This document shows positions 43,097 through 51,647 of a DNA stretch of 64,000 nt, one piece after another. Under the pieces are notes generated by a model. That model saw only the letters and a program-made list of their open reading frames with translations. It was not told the origin of the DNA and ran no database searches. Made by a program: the position numbers and the translations under genes. This stretch comes from AP-15 sp963750195. GTDB taxonomy: Bacteria > Pseudomonadota > Alphaproteobacteria > ATCC43930 > CGMCC-115725. Numbering within the stretch: position 1 is the stretch's first letter; every line of letters starts with the position of its first letter. The stretch covers positions 248,001 through 312,000 of the forward strand of contig CAVVPS010000018.1 of assembly GCA_963750195.1 (NCBI GenBank), written 5' to 3'.

Positions 43097-43950
43097 GCGG
43101 CGCCATGACCGAAGGCGCTGCGCCGCCGGAGGCGACGGAAGCGGCGCATTCCTCGGCGCCGGCGGCCACGGCCGACATCGTGCCGGTGCGCGCCCTGCTG
43201 CTGGGCGAGCGGCTGGATACGCGAGCGCTAGAGCGCGGTGTGTCGGTCGGCATCACGCCGCTGACCCTCGACATCGCGGACGGCGGTATCGCGGTGCTGT
43301 TTCGCTATGGCGCGATTGTGCTGTTCGGCCCGCCAAACGCCGCGATGGACGAATTCGTCGCGACATTGCTGCCCTCGATCGCCGGTGCGTTCCCGGTACC
43401 GGAGCGGGAGGAGGCGCGGCTGCTGATCCGTGCTGAGAGCGATCAGCATGTAGACGCGTCCGGTAATATCATCCTGCGCGACAAATCGACCGAGCGGCTG
43501 CAGCTGGTCGCCGACATTCTGGCCAAGAGCCTGATGCTGTCGCACTACGAGACGCGCATCGCCGACCTGTTCGACCGCATCGAACCGCTGGCCGCGGCCC
43601 TGCGCGAGAAGGGCCGCGCCGGCGCGAGCGGCAAGGTGCTGTTGCGCCACATCGGCGACGTGCTGCTGATGCAGCAGAAAATGGTCGGCCGGGTCGAAAC
43701 CGCCGAAACCCCCGAGCTGCTATGGGAGCATCCCGAACTCGAGCGGCTTTATATGCGCCTCGCCGACGAATACGAGCTGCGCGACCGCGACCGCGCGCTC
43801 GACCGCAAGCTCGACATCGTCTCGCGCACGGTCGAGACCTTGCTGGGTCTGGTGCAGACCCGCAGCAGTCTGCGCGTCGAGTGGTACATCGTGCTGCTGA
43901 TCGTCGCCGAGCTGGTGCTCAGCCTCTACCCGCTGCTGCTGCGCCGCTGA
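43093..43950 (+). CDS. RMD1/YagE family protein (DUF155)
   Basis: A 285-residue protein with the DUF155 layout: an N-terminal mixed domain (VPVRALLLGERLDTRALERGVSVGITPLTLDIADGGIAVLFRYGAIVLFG), a helical region including DKSTERLQLVADILAKSLMLSHYETRIADLFDRIEPLA and ETPELLWEHPELERLYMRLADEYELRDRDRALDRKLDIV, and a single C-terminal helix VEWYIVLLIVAELVLSLYPLLL. GTG 43093 overlaps the CDF stop; ATG 43105 is the alternative start. Mitochondrial relatives (Rmd1, RMND1) are tied to translation; bacterial function is unknown. Confidence 0.88.
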   Translation: MSGAMTEGAAPPEATEAAHSSAPAATADIVPVRALLLGERLDTRALERGVSVGITPLTLDIADGGIAVLFRYGAIVLFGPPNAAMDEFVATLLPSIAGAFPVPEREEARLLIRAESDQHVDASGNIILRDKSTERLQLVADILAKSLMLSHYETRIADLFDRIEPLAAALREKGRAGASGKVLLRHIGDVLLMQQKMVGRVETAETPELLWEHPELERLYMRLADEYELRDRDRALDRKLDIVSRTVETLLGLVQTRSSLRVEWYIVLLIVAELVLSLYPLLLRR

Positions 43951-43958
43951 GCGGGCGG

Positions 43959-44105
43959 TCAGCCGACCAGGAACGACACCGGGATCATGACCGCGGCTGC
44001 CTTCAGCGGCCAGATCCAGCCTTCGGCATGGACCAGCCCGACCAGCGCCAGCGCGCACGCGATCAGCATGACGTAATGTGGAGGTATCTCGAATTGGCGA
44101 CGCAT
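43959..44105 (-). CDS. Small two-helix membrane protein, 48 residues
   Basis: The minus strand encodes MRRQFEIPPHYVMLIACALALVGLVHAEGWIWPLKAAAVMIPVSFLVG, then TGA. It has two hydrophobic segments (about residues 12-27 and 34-48) around a short Glu-Gly-Trp turn, so an alpha-helical hairpin is likely. It converges with the RMD1-like gene, ending nine bases from its stop. No strong ribosome site is seen. The biased membrane composition and clean ends support a real gene. Function unknown. Confidence 0.6.
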   Translation of the reverse strand: MRRQFEIPPHYVMLIACALALVGLVHAEGWIWPLKAAAVMIPVSFLVG

Positions 44106-44115
44106 GGCATAGGAG

Positions 44116-44355
44116 TTAACACGAATCCGGTCGTGCGCCCAGTCTCGAAGCTGATTGGCTCGCTTTAGGGGAGCGGGGACCCGCGCGCTGTCGAGCGAAA
44201 CTCGGCCGTTCCCGCGCGATCCGCTCGAACAGCAGCTCGACGCTGTGCCGGTCGACCCCGTCGCTGTGCATGAGGAGCCCGATCAGCGGATCGCGAACCA
44301 ATTCGGCGAGGGTACAGTCAGCCTCGCCGTTGCCATTGTCGTTTTCCCTGTTCAT
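44116..44355 (-). CDS. Small hypothetical protein, 79 residues
   Basis: It starts MNRENDNGNGEADCTLAELVRDPLIGLLMHSDGVDRHSVELLFERIARERPSF. The DPLIGLLMHSDGVDRHSVELLFERI block resembles short hypothetical proteins seen beside other rhizobial and rhodospirillal genes (conserved DPLI..VM.ADGVD pattern, from memory). The last 25 residues are basic and low-complexity. Function unknown. It stops 10 bases upstream of the start of the 48-residue membrane protein, so the two may be co-transcribed. Confidence 0.5.
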   Translation of the reverse strand: MNRENDNGNGEADCTLAELVRDPLIGLLMHSDGVDRHSVELLFERIARERPSFARQRAGPRSPKASQSASRLGARPDSC

Positions 44356-44584
44356 CGCTTTTTTCCGTATCGAAAACCCGCTTCACCTCGGATACTTAGC
44401 AGTTGGGCGGTATGCGCGGCGCCTGCAATCTCGAAGTTTGCGATGGCACGCCGCCGCACCGCTCAGCCAGGGTTGTTCAGCAAGTTGCCGAGCCGTTCCC
44501 ATCCCAGCCTGGACCGCAATGCGGCTGGCCGCCGGCGGTGAGCGCGGGCTATAGTCGGGCGCACCGCGGCGCGGAGAAAATGGG

Positions 44585-45644
44585 ATGCATCTGTTCAAGG
44601 AACATGCGGTGGCGGACCCTGAAGCGGTCGCCGGGATGATCCCGGTCATCGATTACGGCCCCTATTTCGCCGGCGAGAAGGGTGCGCTGGAGCGGGTCGC
44701 CGCCGAGGTCGCGCGCGCCTGCGAGAATGTCGGTTTCTTCTACGCGCTGAACCACGGTGTTCCAGAAGAGCTGATCGACCGCGCCTTTGCTGCTTCGCGC
44801 CGGTTCCATGCCCTGCCGCTCGCCCAAAAGCTGGCGCTCCGGCTCAATGACAACAACATCGGCTATTTGCCGATCAACGCTTCGGTGCAGGGCGCTTCGA
44901 CCGTCCACAAGGCGACCAGGCCGAACCAGAACGAGAGCTTTTTCATCAGCCATGACCGCGGGCCCGACCATCCCGACGTGGTCGCCGGCAAGCCGTTGCG
45001 CGGACGCAACCAGTGGCCGACGGAGCTGCCCGGCATCCGCGGGGACATGATGGCGTATTTCGACGCGCTCGGGGCGATGTGCGACCGCATGCTGCCGCCC
45101 TTCGCCGTGGCGCTGGGCCAGCCTCGCCAATTTCTTTGCGCCGTACTTCGCCGACGAGGCGCACGCCACTCTGCGCTTCCTGCACTATCCGCCGCAGGAT
45201 GTGATCGAGGACAACCTCTTTGGCCAGGGGCCGCATACCGACAACAGCTTTATGACAGCGCTCGCGCGGACCGAGGTGCCGGGGCTCGCGGTGCGGCTGC
45301 CGCCAAATGGAGCGTCGAGGGGAGAATGGTTTGCGCCGCCGATCATCCCCGGGACCTTTCTGATCAATCTCGGCAACATCATGCGGCGCTGGTCGAACGA
45401 CCGCTTTCTGTCGACCCCGCACGGCGTGCTCAACGAGTTGGGGACCGACCGCTACTCGATCGCCTATTTCCACAGCCCCAACCCGGACCGGGTCATCGAA
45501 TGCCTGCCGTCCTGCGTCGGCGCCGATAATCCGGCGCGCTATCCGCCGGCGGTCTATCGCGATCTCGTGCTCGAATTCTACCGGGCGAATTATTTTCACC
45601 AGAAGGGCCACCGCTCCGAGGTTGCGGCGCAGGCGGCCGAATAG
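44585..45644 (+). CDS. Isopenicillin N synthase-like 2OG-Fe(II) dioxygenase (frameshifted)
   Basis: About 352 residues after removing one extra base near 45118 (GGCCAGCC; joins FAVALG to SLANFFAPYFADEAHATLRFLHYPPQ). It has DIOX_N: IPVIDYGPYF, the VGFFYALNHGVPEELID loop and SRRFHALPLAQKL, then the iron site GPHTDNSFMTAL (His, Asp), the distal His in FLSTPHGVLNELG and the 2OG-binding Arg in RYSIAYFHSPNPD. It opens a cluster of four metal-dependent enzymes. It hydroxylates or cleaves an unknown small molecule with O2. Confidence 0.88.
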
Positions 45645-45663
45645 CCGAAGGGAGTGCAGAACC

Positions 45664-46223
45664 ATGTTCGACCTCGATCGCTTCATTGAAGATTGCCGCG
45701 CCGCGGTGCGCGAAGACCCGAGCCATAAGGCGGCGCGCGAGGTGCTGGCCCGCGCCAATTCCAACCCTGCCGCGATCCTTGCCGCGCTCGGCGAGCCGAC
45801 GACGGCCGGCGTGACGCCGCTCTACCGCTCGGAGGAGCTGACGATCCTCAATGTGATTTGGGGGCGGGGGATGACGATCATGCCGCACGACCACCGGATG
45901 TGGGCGGTGATCGGGGTCTACACCGGCCGCGAGGACAACATCTTCTGGCGCCGGCTGCCCGGAGAAGCCGGCGGCCTCATCGAAGCTGCGGGCGCAAAAT
46001 CTTTGGCGTCGAAGCTGCGCCGAACCGTTGGGGCGCGACATCATCCATTCGGTGACCAATCCGCTGCGCGCGGCTGACCGGCGCAATCCACGTCTATGGC
46101 GGCGATTTTTACGGCGCGCAGCGCAGCGAGTGGGATCCGGAATTGCTCATCGAGCGGCCCTATGACTTCGCGCTGCACCGGCGCATGTTCGAGGCAGCGA
46201 ACCTCGCTCGCGCGACAGCGTGA
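45664..46223 (+). CDS. Cysteine-dioxygenase-like cupin protein (frameshifted)
   Basis: About 185 residues after removing two extra bases (near 46015 and 46072). The frames join as GAKSLASKC-AEPLGRDIIHSVTNPLRA-LTGAIHVYGGDFYGAQRSEWDPELLIERPYD. Iron ligands are the two His of MPHDHRMWAVIGVYTG and the His of GRDIIHSVTNP or GAIHVYGGDF. A cysteine (AAGAKSLASKC) close to the active loop may form the Cys-Tyr link of mammalian CDO, but I cannot be sure. It starts 20 bases after the oxygenase stop, with GGAGTGCAG. Such proteins oxidise thiols such as cysteine or 3-mercaptopropionate. Confidence 0.82.
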
Positions 46224-46233
46224 CGAGGCGCTG

Positions 46234-46999
46234 ATGAGCGTCAAGCTCTTCGCCTTCACCTGCGGCTGGCTGACGGGCGATCTCGGGTATTTGATGGAGG
46301 GCGGTGAGGGTCGGGCGCAATTGCCGATCCCGTCCTACCTGATCGAACACCCCAAGGGCACGGTGCTGTTCGATACCGGGATGCATCCGGATTGCCAGCA
46401 CGACCCCGCCGGTCGGGTCGGCCCCCGCATCACCCGTCTGTTCGCGTTCAATTACCGGCCAGGCGAGGAAATCAGCGCCCGGTTGGAAGCGATCGGCCGC
46501 GATCCGGCCAAGATCGAAATCATCGTCAACTCGCATTTCCACTTTCGATCATGTCGGCGGCAACGCGCTGATTCCGAACGCGACGATGGTCGTGCAGAGG
46601 CGCGAATGGGAGGCGGGGATGGATCCCGACATCGCCGCGCGGCGCGGCTTCGACCGCCGCGACTTCGATCTCGGGCACAAAGTCATCCAGGTCGACGGCG
46701 AGCACGACCTCTTTGGCGACGGCGCCGTCGTCTGCCTGCCGACCCACGGCCACACCCCGGGCCATCAGTCGTTAAAGGTTCGGCTCGCCACGGGCGATGT
46801 CGTGCTCGCCGCCGATTCTTGCTACTTCTGCCGGACTCTGCGGGAACGGCGGCTGCCGCAGAACGTCTATGACCGCACCGCGATGCTGGCTTCGCTCGAT
46901 AAGCTCGCCCGCCTCGAAAAGGGCGGCGCCCGCATTTTTTTCGGGCATGACGGCGAATTCTGGAAAAGCGTGCCGCAGGCGCCGGCGGAAGTCGTCTGA
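46234..46999 (+). CDS. Metallo-beta-lactamase-fold lactonase-like hydrolase (frameshifted)
   Basis: About 254 residues after dropping one T of the TTT at 46543-46545, which restores IIVNSHFHFDHVGGNALIPNA. The HxHxDH zinc motif is SHFHFDH, followed by the His in PTHGHTPGHQSLKV, the Asp of ADSCYF and a His in FFGHDGEFW. The layout is that of AttM/AiiA-type N-acyl homoserine lactonases, and the PSYLIEHPKGTVLFDTGMHP opening supports that. Quorum-signal hydrolysis is therefore a possibility, but the same fold degrades other esters. It starts 10 bases after the cupin gene, in the same operon. Confidence 0.88.
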
Positions 47000-47020
47000 G
47001 CAGTCCGAGCGGCCCACAGC

Positions 47021-47749
47021 ATGACGAACCTTCCGCGCGCGATCCTGTTCGACCTCGACGACACGATCCTTGTCGCCTTTGGGCCGGCCGAGTCGCAATG
47101 GCGGCGCGTCCTCGGCGCTTACGCCGAACATCTGGCGCCGTTGGCCCCGGCCGCGGCGATTGCCGCGATCATGGACAGCTCGCGCGATTTGTGGGCCGAT
47201 CCGGCGCGGCACAAGCATTGGCGTCACCGCATCGGCGAGGCCCGCCGCCGGATCGTCGCCAACGCCTTCGCCGCGTTGGCGGCGGCCGGTCATGCCGTCC
47301 CCGAGCGCTCCCTGCGCGACGAGATTGCCGACCGCTACAACGCACTGCACGACGCCGAATTGGAGTGCTTTCCGGGCGCCCACGACACCCTCGACCGGTT
47401 GAAGGAGCTCGGCGTGCGCCTGGCGCTGATCACCAACGGCGCCGCCGAGCCGCAGCGCGCCAAGGTCATCCGCTTCGCGCTCGAACATCGCTTCGAACAC
47501 ATCCAGATCGAGGGCGAACACGGCTTCGGCAAGCCCGAGGAGCGCGCCTACACCCACGCGATGGCGGCGCTCGGCGTTACTGCGCGCGAAACCTGGATGG
47601 TCGGCGACAACCTCGAATGGGAGGTGGTGGCGCCGCAGCGCCTCGGCATCCACGCGATCTGGCATGACGGCTATGGGGTCGGTCTGCCGCCCGACAGCCC
47701 GATCCGCCCCGATCGCATCATCCGCGCCTTGCCGGAATTGCTGCTGTAG
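47021..47749 (+). CDS. HAD-family hydrolase
   Basis: A 242-residue haloacid dehalogenase-type phosphatase. Motif I is ILFDLDDTILVAFG (DxDxT; the first Asp is nucleophile), motif II is RLALITNGAAE (Thr), motif III Lys is in EHGFGKPEERAYTHAM and motif IV is WMVGDNLEWEV (the DD-type). A helical cap of about 75 residues lies between motif I and II, which places it with YjjG/phosphoglycolate-phosphatase-like C1 members. It starts 21 bases after the lactonase stop and ends the operon. Substrate unknown. Confidence 0.92.
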   Translation: MTNLPRAILFDLDDTILVAFGPAESQWRRVLGAYAEHLAPLAPAAAIAAIMDSSRDLWADPARHKHWRHRIGEARRRIVANAFAALAAAGHAVPERSLRDEIADRYNALHDAELECFPGAHDTLDRLKELGVRLALITNGAAEPQRAKVIRFALEHRFEHIQIEGEHGFGKPEERAYTHAMAALGVTARETWMVGDNLEWEVVAPQRLGIHAIWHDGYGVGLPPDSPIRPDRIIRALPELLL

Positions 47750-47789
47750 GGTACAGCTACTTTCGACCGAGTCGATGCACTAGGCACGC

Positions 47790-47912
47790 ATCACCCTCAC
47801 CCCGCCCCCCCATCGAGGGGGCAGGAGTACAAATAGGGGTGCTGAGACAGGCCCTTCCCCCTTGATGGGGGAGGGTTTGGGAGGGGGTGAGTGCGGTTCA
47901 ATTTGATCGGAA
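47790..47912. repeat. Inverted intergenic repeat
   Basis: ACCCTCACCCCGCCCCCCC at about 47791 is answered by GGGGGAGGGTTTGGGAGGGGGTGAGTG at about 47867-47893, enclosing another inverted pair (CATCGAGGGGGCAGG and CCCCCTTGATGGGGG). It is a known style of alphaproteobacterial inverted repeat in intergenic DNA and can form a long hairpin after the HAD gene. Confidence 0.65.
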
Positions 47913-47971
47913 ATCGCTATAAAGGTGGGGGCTACCCATCTGCGCCATCTCGCGCCTAACGGCTGTCACCC

Positions 47972-48211
47972 TCACTGGATGCGGCGCAGCCCGAGATCGG
48001 CGAGACAATTGTCGATCGGTCCCTCCCGGTCGGCACTCCTAGCCCAATCCTGGCAGGCCGCGACGACCGCTGCGAACTCGGCCTGCGATGGCGGCTTTCC
48101 GCTCGCCTCCTGCCATTCCCGAGCTTCCGAAGATGTGCTCGACGGCACGACGGCGTTCCTTGCCACGCACGCCGCCAGGCTCAACAGGATAAAAAAGGCG
48201 ATCCCGCGCAT
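47972..48211 (-). CDS. Small predicted lipoprotein, 79 residues
   Basis: It starts MRGIAFFILLSLAACVARNAVVPSSTSSEAREWQEASGKPPSQAEFAAVVAACQDWARSAD. The hydrophobic N-terminus ends in a lipobox LAAC at about residue 15, so export and lipid attachment are likely. Two further cysteines (VVAACQDW and PIDNCLADLG) could form a disulfide in the mature chain. A start at 48235 would add eight residues in front of the signal and is less likely. Function unknown. Confidence 0.6.
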   Translation of the reverse strand: MRGIAFFILLSLAACVARNAVVPSSTSSEAREWQEASGKPPSQAEFAAVVAACQDWARSADREGPIDNCLADLGLRRIQ

Positions 48212-48419
48212 CCGTCCCCCGGAATGCAACCCCAACCGAGATTATCCGGCGGCCCCGCGCCTAGCTGTCTTTTTGGTAGTGACTCCTAGGCGATCATCAT
48301 GAGTGGGTCCGTATGAACGCAAATGAGCTATTCTAGATCGCGTTCGCAGCGGTGGACCCGAGACGCGGGACCATGGGGGTGGGTTCGTAAGGTGAAGGCC
48401 GCTCCTCTTTTCCGTCAGA

Positions 48420-48612
48420 GTGTATTACGGTTTGCTGTTGTTGGCCCTGTGGAGTTGTGGGCGACGCATCAGCGTCGTCCAAGCACAGCGGCAAATCCAC
48501 AGGGCTCACCTCGGCCGCCCACGCCGCCGCCGGGGTCTTGTAGCCCAAGGCCTGGTGCGGCCGGCGGTCGTTATAAAAGCGGCACCACTGGCCGATGCCG
48601 ATGCCGTATTTA
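48420..48612 (-). pseudogene. IS3-family transposase (orfB) C-terminal remnant
   Basis: On the minus strand the frame carries IGIGQWCRFYNDRRPHQALGYKTPAAAWA, the C-terminal end of IS3-family integrase-type transposases (Y-N-x-x-R-P-H-x-x-L-x-Y-x-T-P motif). The catalytic core upstream (DDE) is missing and unrelated sequence (the 196-residue gene) abuts it. It is a dead fragment and shows that this locus has taken mobile elements. Confidence 0.75.
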
Positions 48613-48615
48613 GTA

Positions 48616-49206
48616 CTAGGGCTCCTCGGGGGAAGCCCCGTGTGTAGATAGGGTCCAAAGCAGCTCATCCTGCTCCTCGGCTTGGTTTGGTAACTTAAAG
48701 CTGATTTCTTTCGTATGATGATGACGGTACGCGTGCCTCCCCTCTTCTAGCGCATGTGGAGGGATGTAGAACCATCCGGGAAGGGACGGGATGCGACCAG
48801 CGGCACCACGTTTGTAGAGCCGGGAAAGCTGGGGGCTGAGGCTTTGCCGATCAATTCGGCGTCCCCACGTTTCAGCAAAGAACTTTAGCAGTTGCGCCAT
48901 TGTTGCACCGCTCGGGAAGTGGTCTCTCAGCGCTCGAATCGTCAACAGGCTGATCGGCATCGTCTCGTAGGGCGAGAGCGCTTTGGGGGTATCGTCTGCA
49001 CCGAGATCGATTGCAAGATTACCTTCGGCATTTCGCTTGCCGATTAGGGGTACGGGAGTTCCTTTACCTACCTCCATTCCGATTGCGGCTTTCGCGCGCC
49101 GCACCTCGTCCAACTCGGACTGTTTAGGTGCAAGTCGCTCGTATAGAACTTCAATCTCGCGAATTAGTTCGCTCTCGCGCTGATCTAGGTACTCGCGCAA
49201 GGACAT
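48616..49206 (-). CDS. Orphan protein with coiled coil and possible winged helix
   Basis: A 196-residue protein unrelated to anything I recognise. It begins MSLREYLDQRESELIREIEVLYERLAPKQSELDEVRRAKAAIGM, an amphipathic coiled-coil of about 40 residues, then a polar linker, then ISLLTIRALRDHFPSGATMAQLLKFFAETWGRRIDRQSLSPQLSRLYKRG, which looks like a winged-helix DNA-binding module (recognition helix near SPQLSRLYKRG), and a C-terminal YIPPHALEEGR. Composition is more A+T rich than most of the window and the gene sits against an IS3 fragment, so acquisition by transfer is likely. Probable TATATA -10 element upstream near 49237. It may regulate something lost from the locus. Confidence 0.75.
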   Translation of the reverse strand: MSLREYLDQRESELIREIEVLYERLAPKQSELDEVRRAKAAIGMEVGKGTPVPLIGKRNAEGNLAIDLGADDTPKALSPYETMPISLLTIRALRDHFPSGATMAQLLKFFAETWGRRIDRQSLSPQLSRLYKRGAAGRIPSLPGWFYIPPHALEEGRHAYRHHHTKEISFKLPNQAEEQDELLWTLSTHGASPEEP

Positions 49207-49759
49207 AATTTCTTGCGATCCTCGGCGGTTCCTCGTATATAGAGGGCATGCGGTAGCGCGCCCGCAGCGGCTAGACCGCGAGCGCGCCCTGCGACTTAGC
49301 GGGTCCTTAACCCACGGTCGCCGCTATAAAACCGCAGTAGGATCACCCTCCTCTCGGCTGGGCCTCGACGTAGGCCGGGTTGCAGGGTCGGCGGGGATGT
49401 CACCCTCGCCCGAGGGCGGCACCGCTGTAACGGTAGCCGCCCTCACGCTATGTGCTCCTATTCGCAGGCCGCGTCAAGGGGGTAGCCACCCCATGAGGCA
49501 CTCAGCAAGCCGTTGATCTGACTCGCCAAATTATAAGTATGGTTCAAATATTCAGGAGTAACCCTACGATCGTCCCAGTGATAATGGCGTCATTTTAAGG
49601 CGTGACATTCCTATTTGCCAACTTATATTCGAGCACATTCGGCACCCCAGACAAAGATTATGGTGGGCAATTTTCGGGGCAACGCCCAACCTAGTTGGCT
49701 ACAGCAGCGAAAATTCAAATTGAGTCACTACCTACTTTTTGCGCCCTTGGCGCGGTCGC
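49207..49759. other. A+T-richer intergenic stretch, no gene seen
   Basis: The 550 bases between the orphan protein and the GST gene have no convincing frame; possible short peptides lack ribosome sites. From about 49510 the base composition falls to roughly half G+C (for example TTATAAGTATGGTTCAAATATTCAGGAGTAAC), much lower than the window average, which fits foreign or old promoter DNA. Bases 49230-49245 hold a TATATA-like box reading toward the 196-residue gene. Confidence 0.5.
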
Positions 49760-50395
49760 TCAGGCGGGCTCGAATTCCCGGTCTTTGCTCGGGATCAGAT
49801 CGTAAGGGAGTGCGAAACCGGGCATCGCCTTGAGCCGATTAGACCAGGCTTCGACGTTGGGCCAGCCGGCGATGTCAAAGCCGCCCTCGGCCATGAACAC
49901 CATGCGGCCCCAGCAGCCAATATCGGCAATGCTGCACCCGTCGCCGACCAGCCACTCGCGGTCCTTTAGAGTATTGTCGACAAACGACAGGGCCGCCTCG
50001 GCTTTCGGCCGGAACTCGGCGATCACTTCCGGGTGCGACGCGCGGAACCGGGCCGAGTGGCGCACCTTGGCGATCGCGGTGATGTGGTCCGCCTCCCACG
50101 ACAGCCATTCGCGCGCCTGCCAGCGCTGCTGCTCGGATGCCGGCTCAAAATGACCGGTCGTGCGCGCGAGATAGTCGAGGATCACGTTCGATTGCAGGAT
50201 CGTCAGTCCGCGGTGACGCAAGGACGGCACCACGCCCCAGCGATTGACCGCGAGGTATTCCGGCGTTTTCTGCACCCCGAATTTGAGGTTTACCGTCCGG
50301 AACGAGAATGGCAGCCGGGCCAAAGCCAAATAGAGCATCGGTTTGTAGCTCGAACTCGACGTAAAGCTGCCGTAAAGCGTCAGCCGGTCGTCCAT
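49760..50395 (-). CDS. Glutathione S-transferase family protein
   Basis: A 211-residue GST. The thioredoxin-like N-terminal domain starts MDDRLTLYGSFTSSSSYKPMLYLALARLPFSFRTVNLKFG, with cis-Pro in WGVVPSLRHRGLTILQSNVILDYLA (the VPxL and QSxxI glutathione contacts near residues 55-70). A helical C-terminal domain follows with WLVGDGCSIADIGCWGRM, the N-capping box of the family. It may detoxify electrophiles or isomerise a ring-cleavage product. It stands alone, transcribed toward the IS remnant. Confidence 0.92.
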   Translation of the reverse strand: MDDRLTLYGSFTSSSSYKPMLYLALARLPFSFRTVNLKFGVQKTPEYLAVNRWGVVPSLRHRGLTILQSNVILDYLARTTGHFEPASEQQRWQAREWLSWEADHITAIAKVRHSARFRASHPEVIAEFRPKAEAALSFVDNTLKDREWLVGDGCSIADIGCWGRMVFMAEGGFDIAGWPNVEAWSNRLKAMPGFALPYDLIPSKDREFEPA

Positions 50396-50412
50396 TCGGC
50401 TACCTCAACTGG

Positions 50413-50547
50413 TTGCTGGTCATTGCGAGCCCACGGGTCCGGCTGGAGGCCGGCCCGAGGACAGGCTCCGCGAAGCAATCTCGTGCCGCCCCATCCAGCG
50501 TCATCCAGATCGAGATTGCCGCATCGCCTCCGGCTCCTCGCAATGAC
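50413..50547. repeat. Dispersed palindromic repeat
   Basis: GTCATTGCGAGCCC at 50418 is matched by GGCTCCTCGCAATGAC ending at 50547, with inner CGAAGCAATCTCG and CGAGATTGCC pairing, forming a long imperfect palindrome downstream of the dehydrogenase gene. It is the same family as the fragment at 22727-22800. Confidence 0.75.
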
Positions 50548-50553
50548 AATCCC

Positions 50554-51618
50554 TTACTCCGGCTCCTCGAATTCGAGCTTTTCGGTGAGGCCGTAGCCGT
50601 CGGCCAGCTGGCGCAACTTGTACCAGGTCGCGTCCTCGACCTCGATGCCGTTCTCCCGGCGGTCTTGTTCGCGCATGTGCTCGATCTCGCCCGGGTAGAG
50701 CACCCCCTTGCTGCCCTCGGCCGGCGGCGTCGATTTGAGATAAGCAACGAACTCGCCAATGTCCTTTTTGAACTCGGCGAGCGGGCGGAACGCCGCGACG
50801 TTGAACACCGCCATGAAGCAGCCGTCATTGTGCCGCCCGGTCGGCTCGACCCCAAAGCCGAGCCCGGTCAGGAGGCCACAAAGGATCTCGACCATGACCG
50901 CAAGCCCGGTGCCCTTGTAGCCGCCTTCGGGCCCGCCGAGCGGCAACAGGGCGCCGCCTTGGCGCAGTTGGCGCGGGTCGTTGGTCGGGCGCCCGTCACT
51001 GCCGATGACCCAGCCGTCCGGCACCGACTCGTTGCGCGCGACGGCGAGCGCGATCTTGCCGGCCGCCGCCGCGGAAGTAGCCATGTCGAGATAAAGTGGC
51101 CCTTCGAGGTCGGAGGGCATCGCGATCGAGATCGGGTTGGTGCCGAGCCTTGCCTCGCGCCCGCCGAACGGCGCCACCGCCTTTGGCGAACGCCCGGAAT
51201 TGGCGGTGGCGATGCCGATCATCCCTTCCCGCGCCGCCATCAACGTGTAGGAGGCGACCCGGCCGATATGGCCCTGGCGAAACACCGTTGCGGCGGCGAC
51301 ATTGGCCGACTTCGCTTTTTCTATGGTCAGCCGCATCGCCCGCTCATTGGCGACGTAGCCAAACCCCCAATGCCCGTCGACGACTGTCGTCGTCGGCGAT
51401 TCCTGGACGATCGTCCACGGCGCGCCGGGTACGATGTGTCCAACTTTGATGCGCTCGATGTAGGTCGGGATCTGGATCACCCCATGCGAATCATGGCCGA
51501 CGAGGTTGGCGGCGACGATGTGGCGCATCACCAGCTCCGCCTCCGCCCGCGGCGCTCCCGCCGCTTCGAACAGAGCCTGGCCAATTTCGGTCAACCGTTC
51601 CGCCGCAATTTTCGGCAT
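50554..51618 (-). CDS. Malate/L-lactate/ureidoglycolate dehydrogenase family protein
   Basis: A 354-residue Ldh-type (not Rossmann) NAD(P)H dehydrogenase. The family run is MPKIAAERLTEIGQALFEAAGAPRAEAELVMRHIVAANLVGHDSHGVIQIPTY (the conserved DSHG with catalytic His near residue 44), AMRLTIEKAKSANVAAATVFRQGHIGRVASYTLMAA, GREARLGTNPISIAMPSDLEGPLYLDMATSAAAAGKI and the C-terminal LPLGGPEGGYKGTGLAVMVEIL. It oxidises a 2-hydroxy acid such as malate, sulfolactate or ureidoglycolate. The downstream VOC-like gene lies 29 bases upstream on the same strand. Confidence 0.92.
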   Translation of the reverse strand: MPKIAAERLTEIGQALFEAAGAPRAEAELVMRHIVAANLVGHDSHGVIQIPTYIERIKVGHIVPGAPWTIVQESPTTTVVDGHWGFGYVANERAMRLTIEKAKSANVAAATVFRQGHIGRVASYTLMAAREGMIGIATANSGRSPKAVAPFGGREARLGTNPISIAMPSDLEGPLYLDMATSAAAAGKIALAVARNESVPDGWVIGSDGRPTNDPRQLRQGGALLPLGGPEGGYKGTGLAVMVEILCGLLTGLGFGVEPTGRHNDGCFMAVFNVAAFRPLAEFKKDIGEFVAYLKSTPPAEGSKGVLYPGEIEHMREQDRRENGIEVEDATWYKLRQLADGYGLTEKLEFEEPE

Positions 51619-51647
51619 CGCTGGGCCCCTCCCTATCAGCGCGGCTC

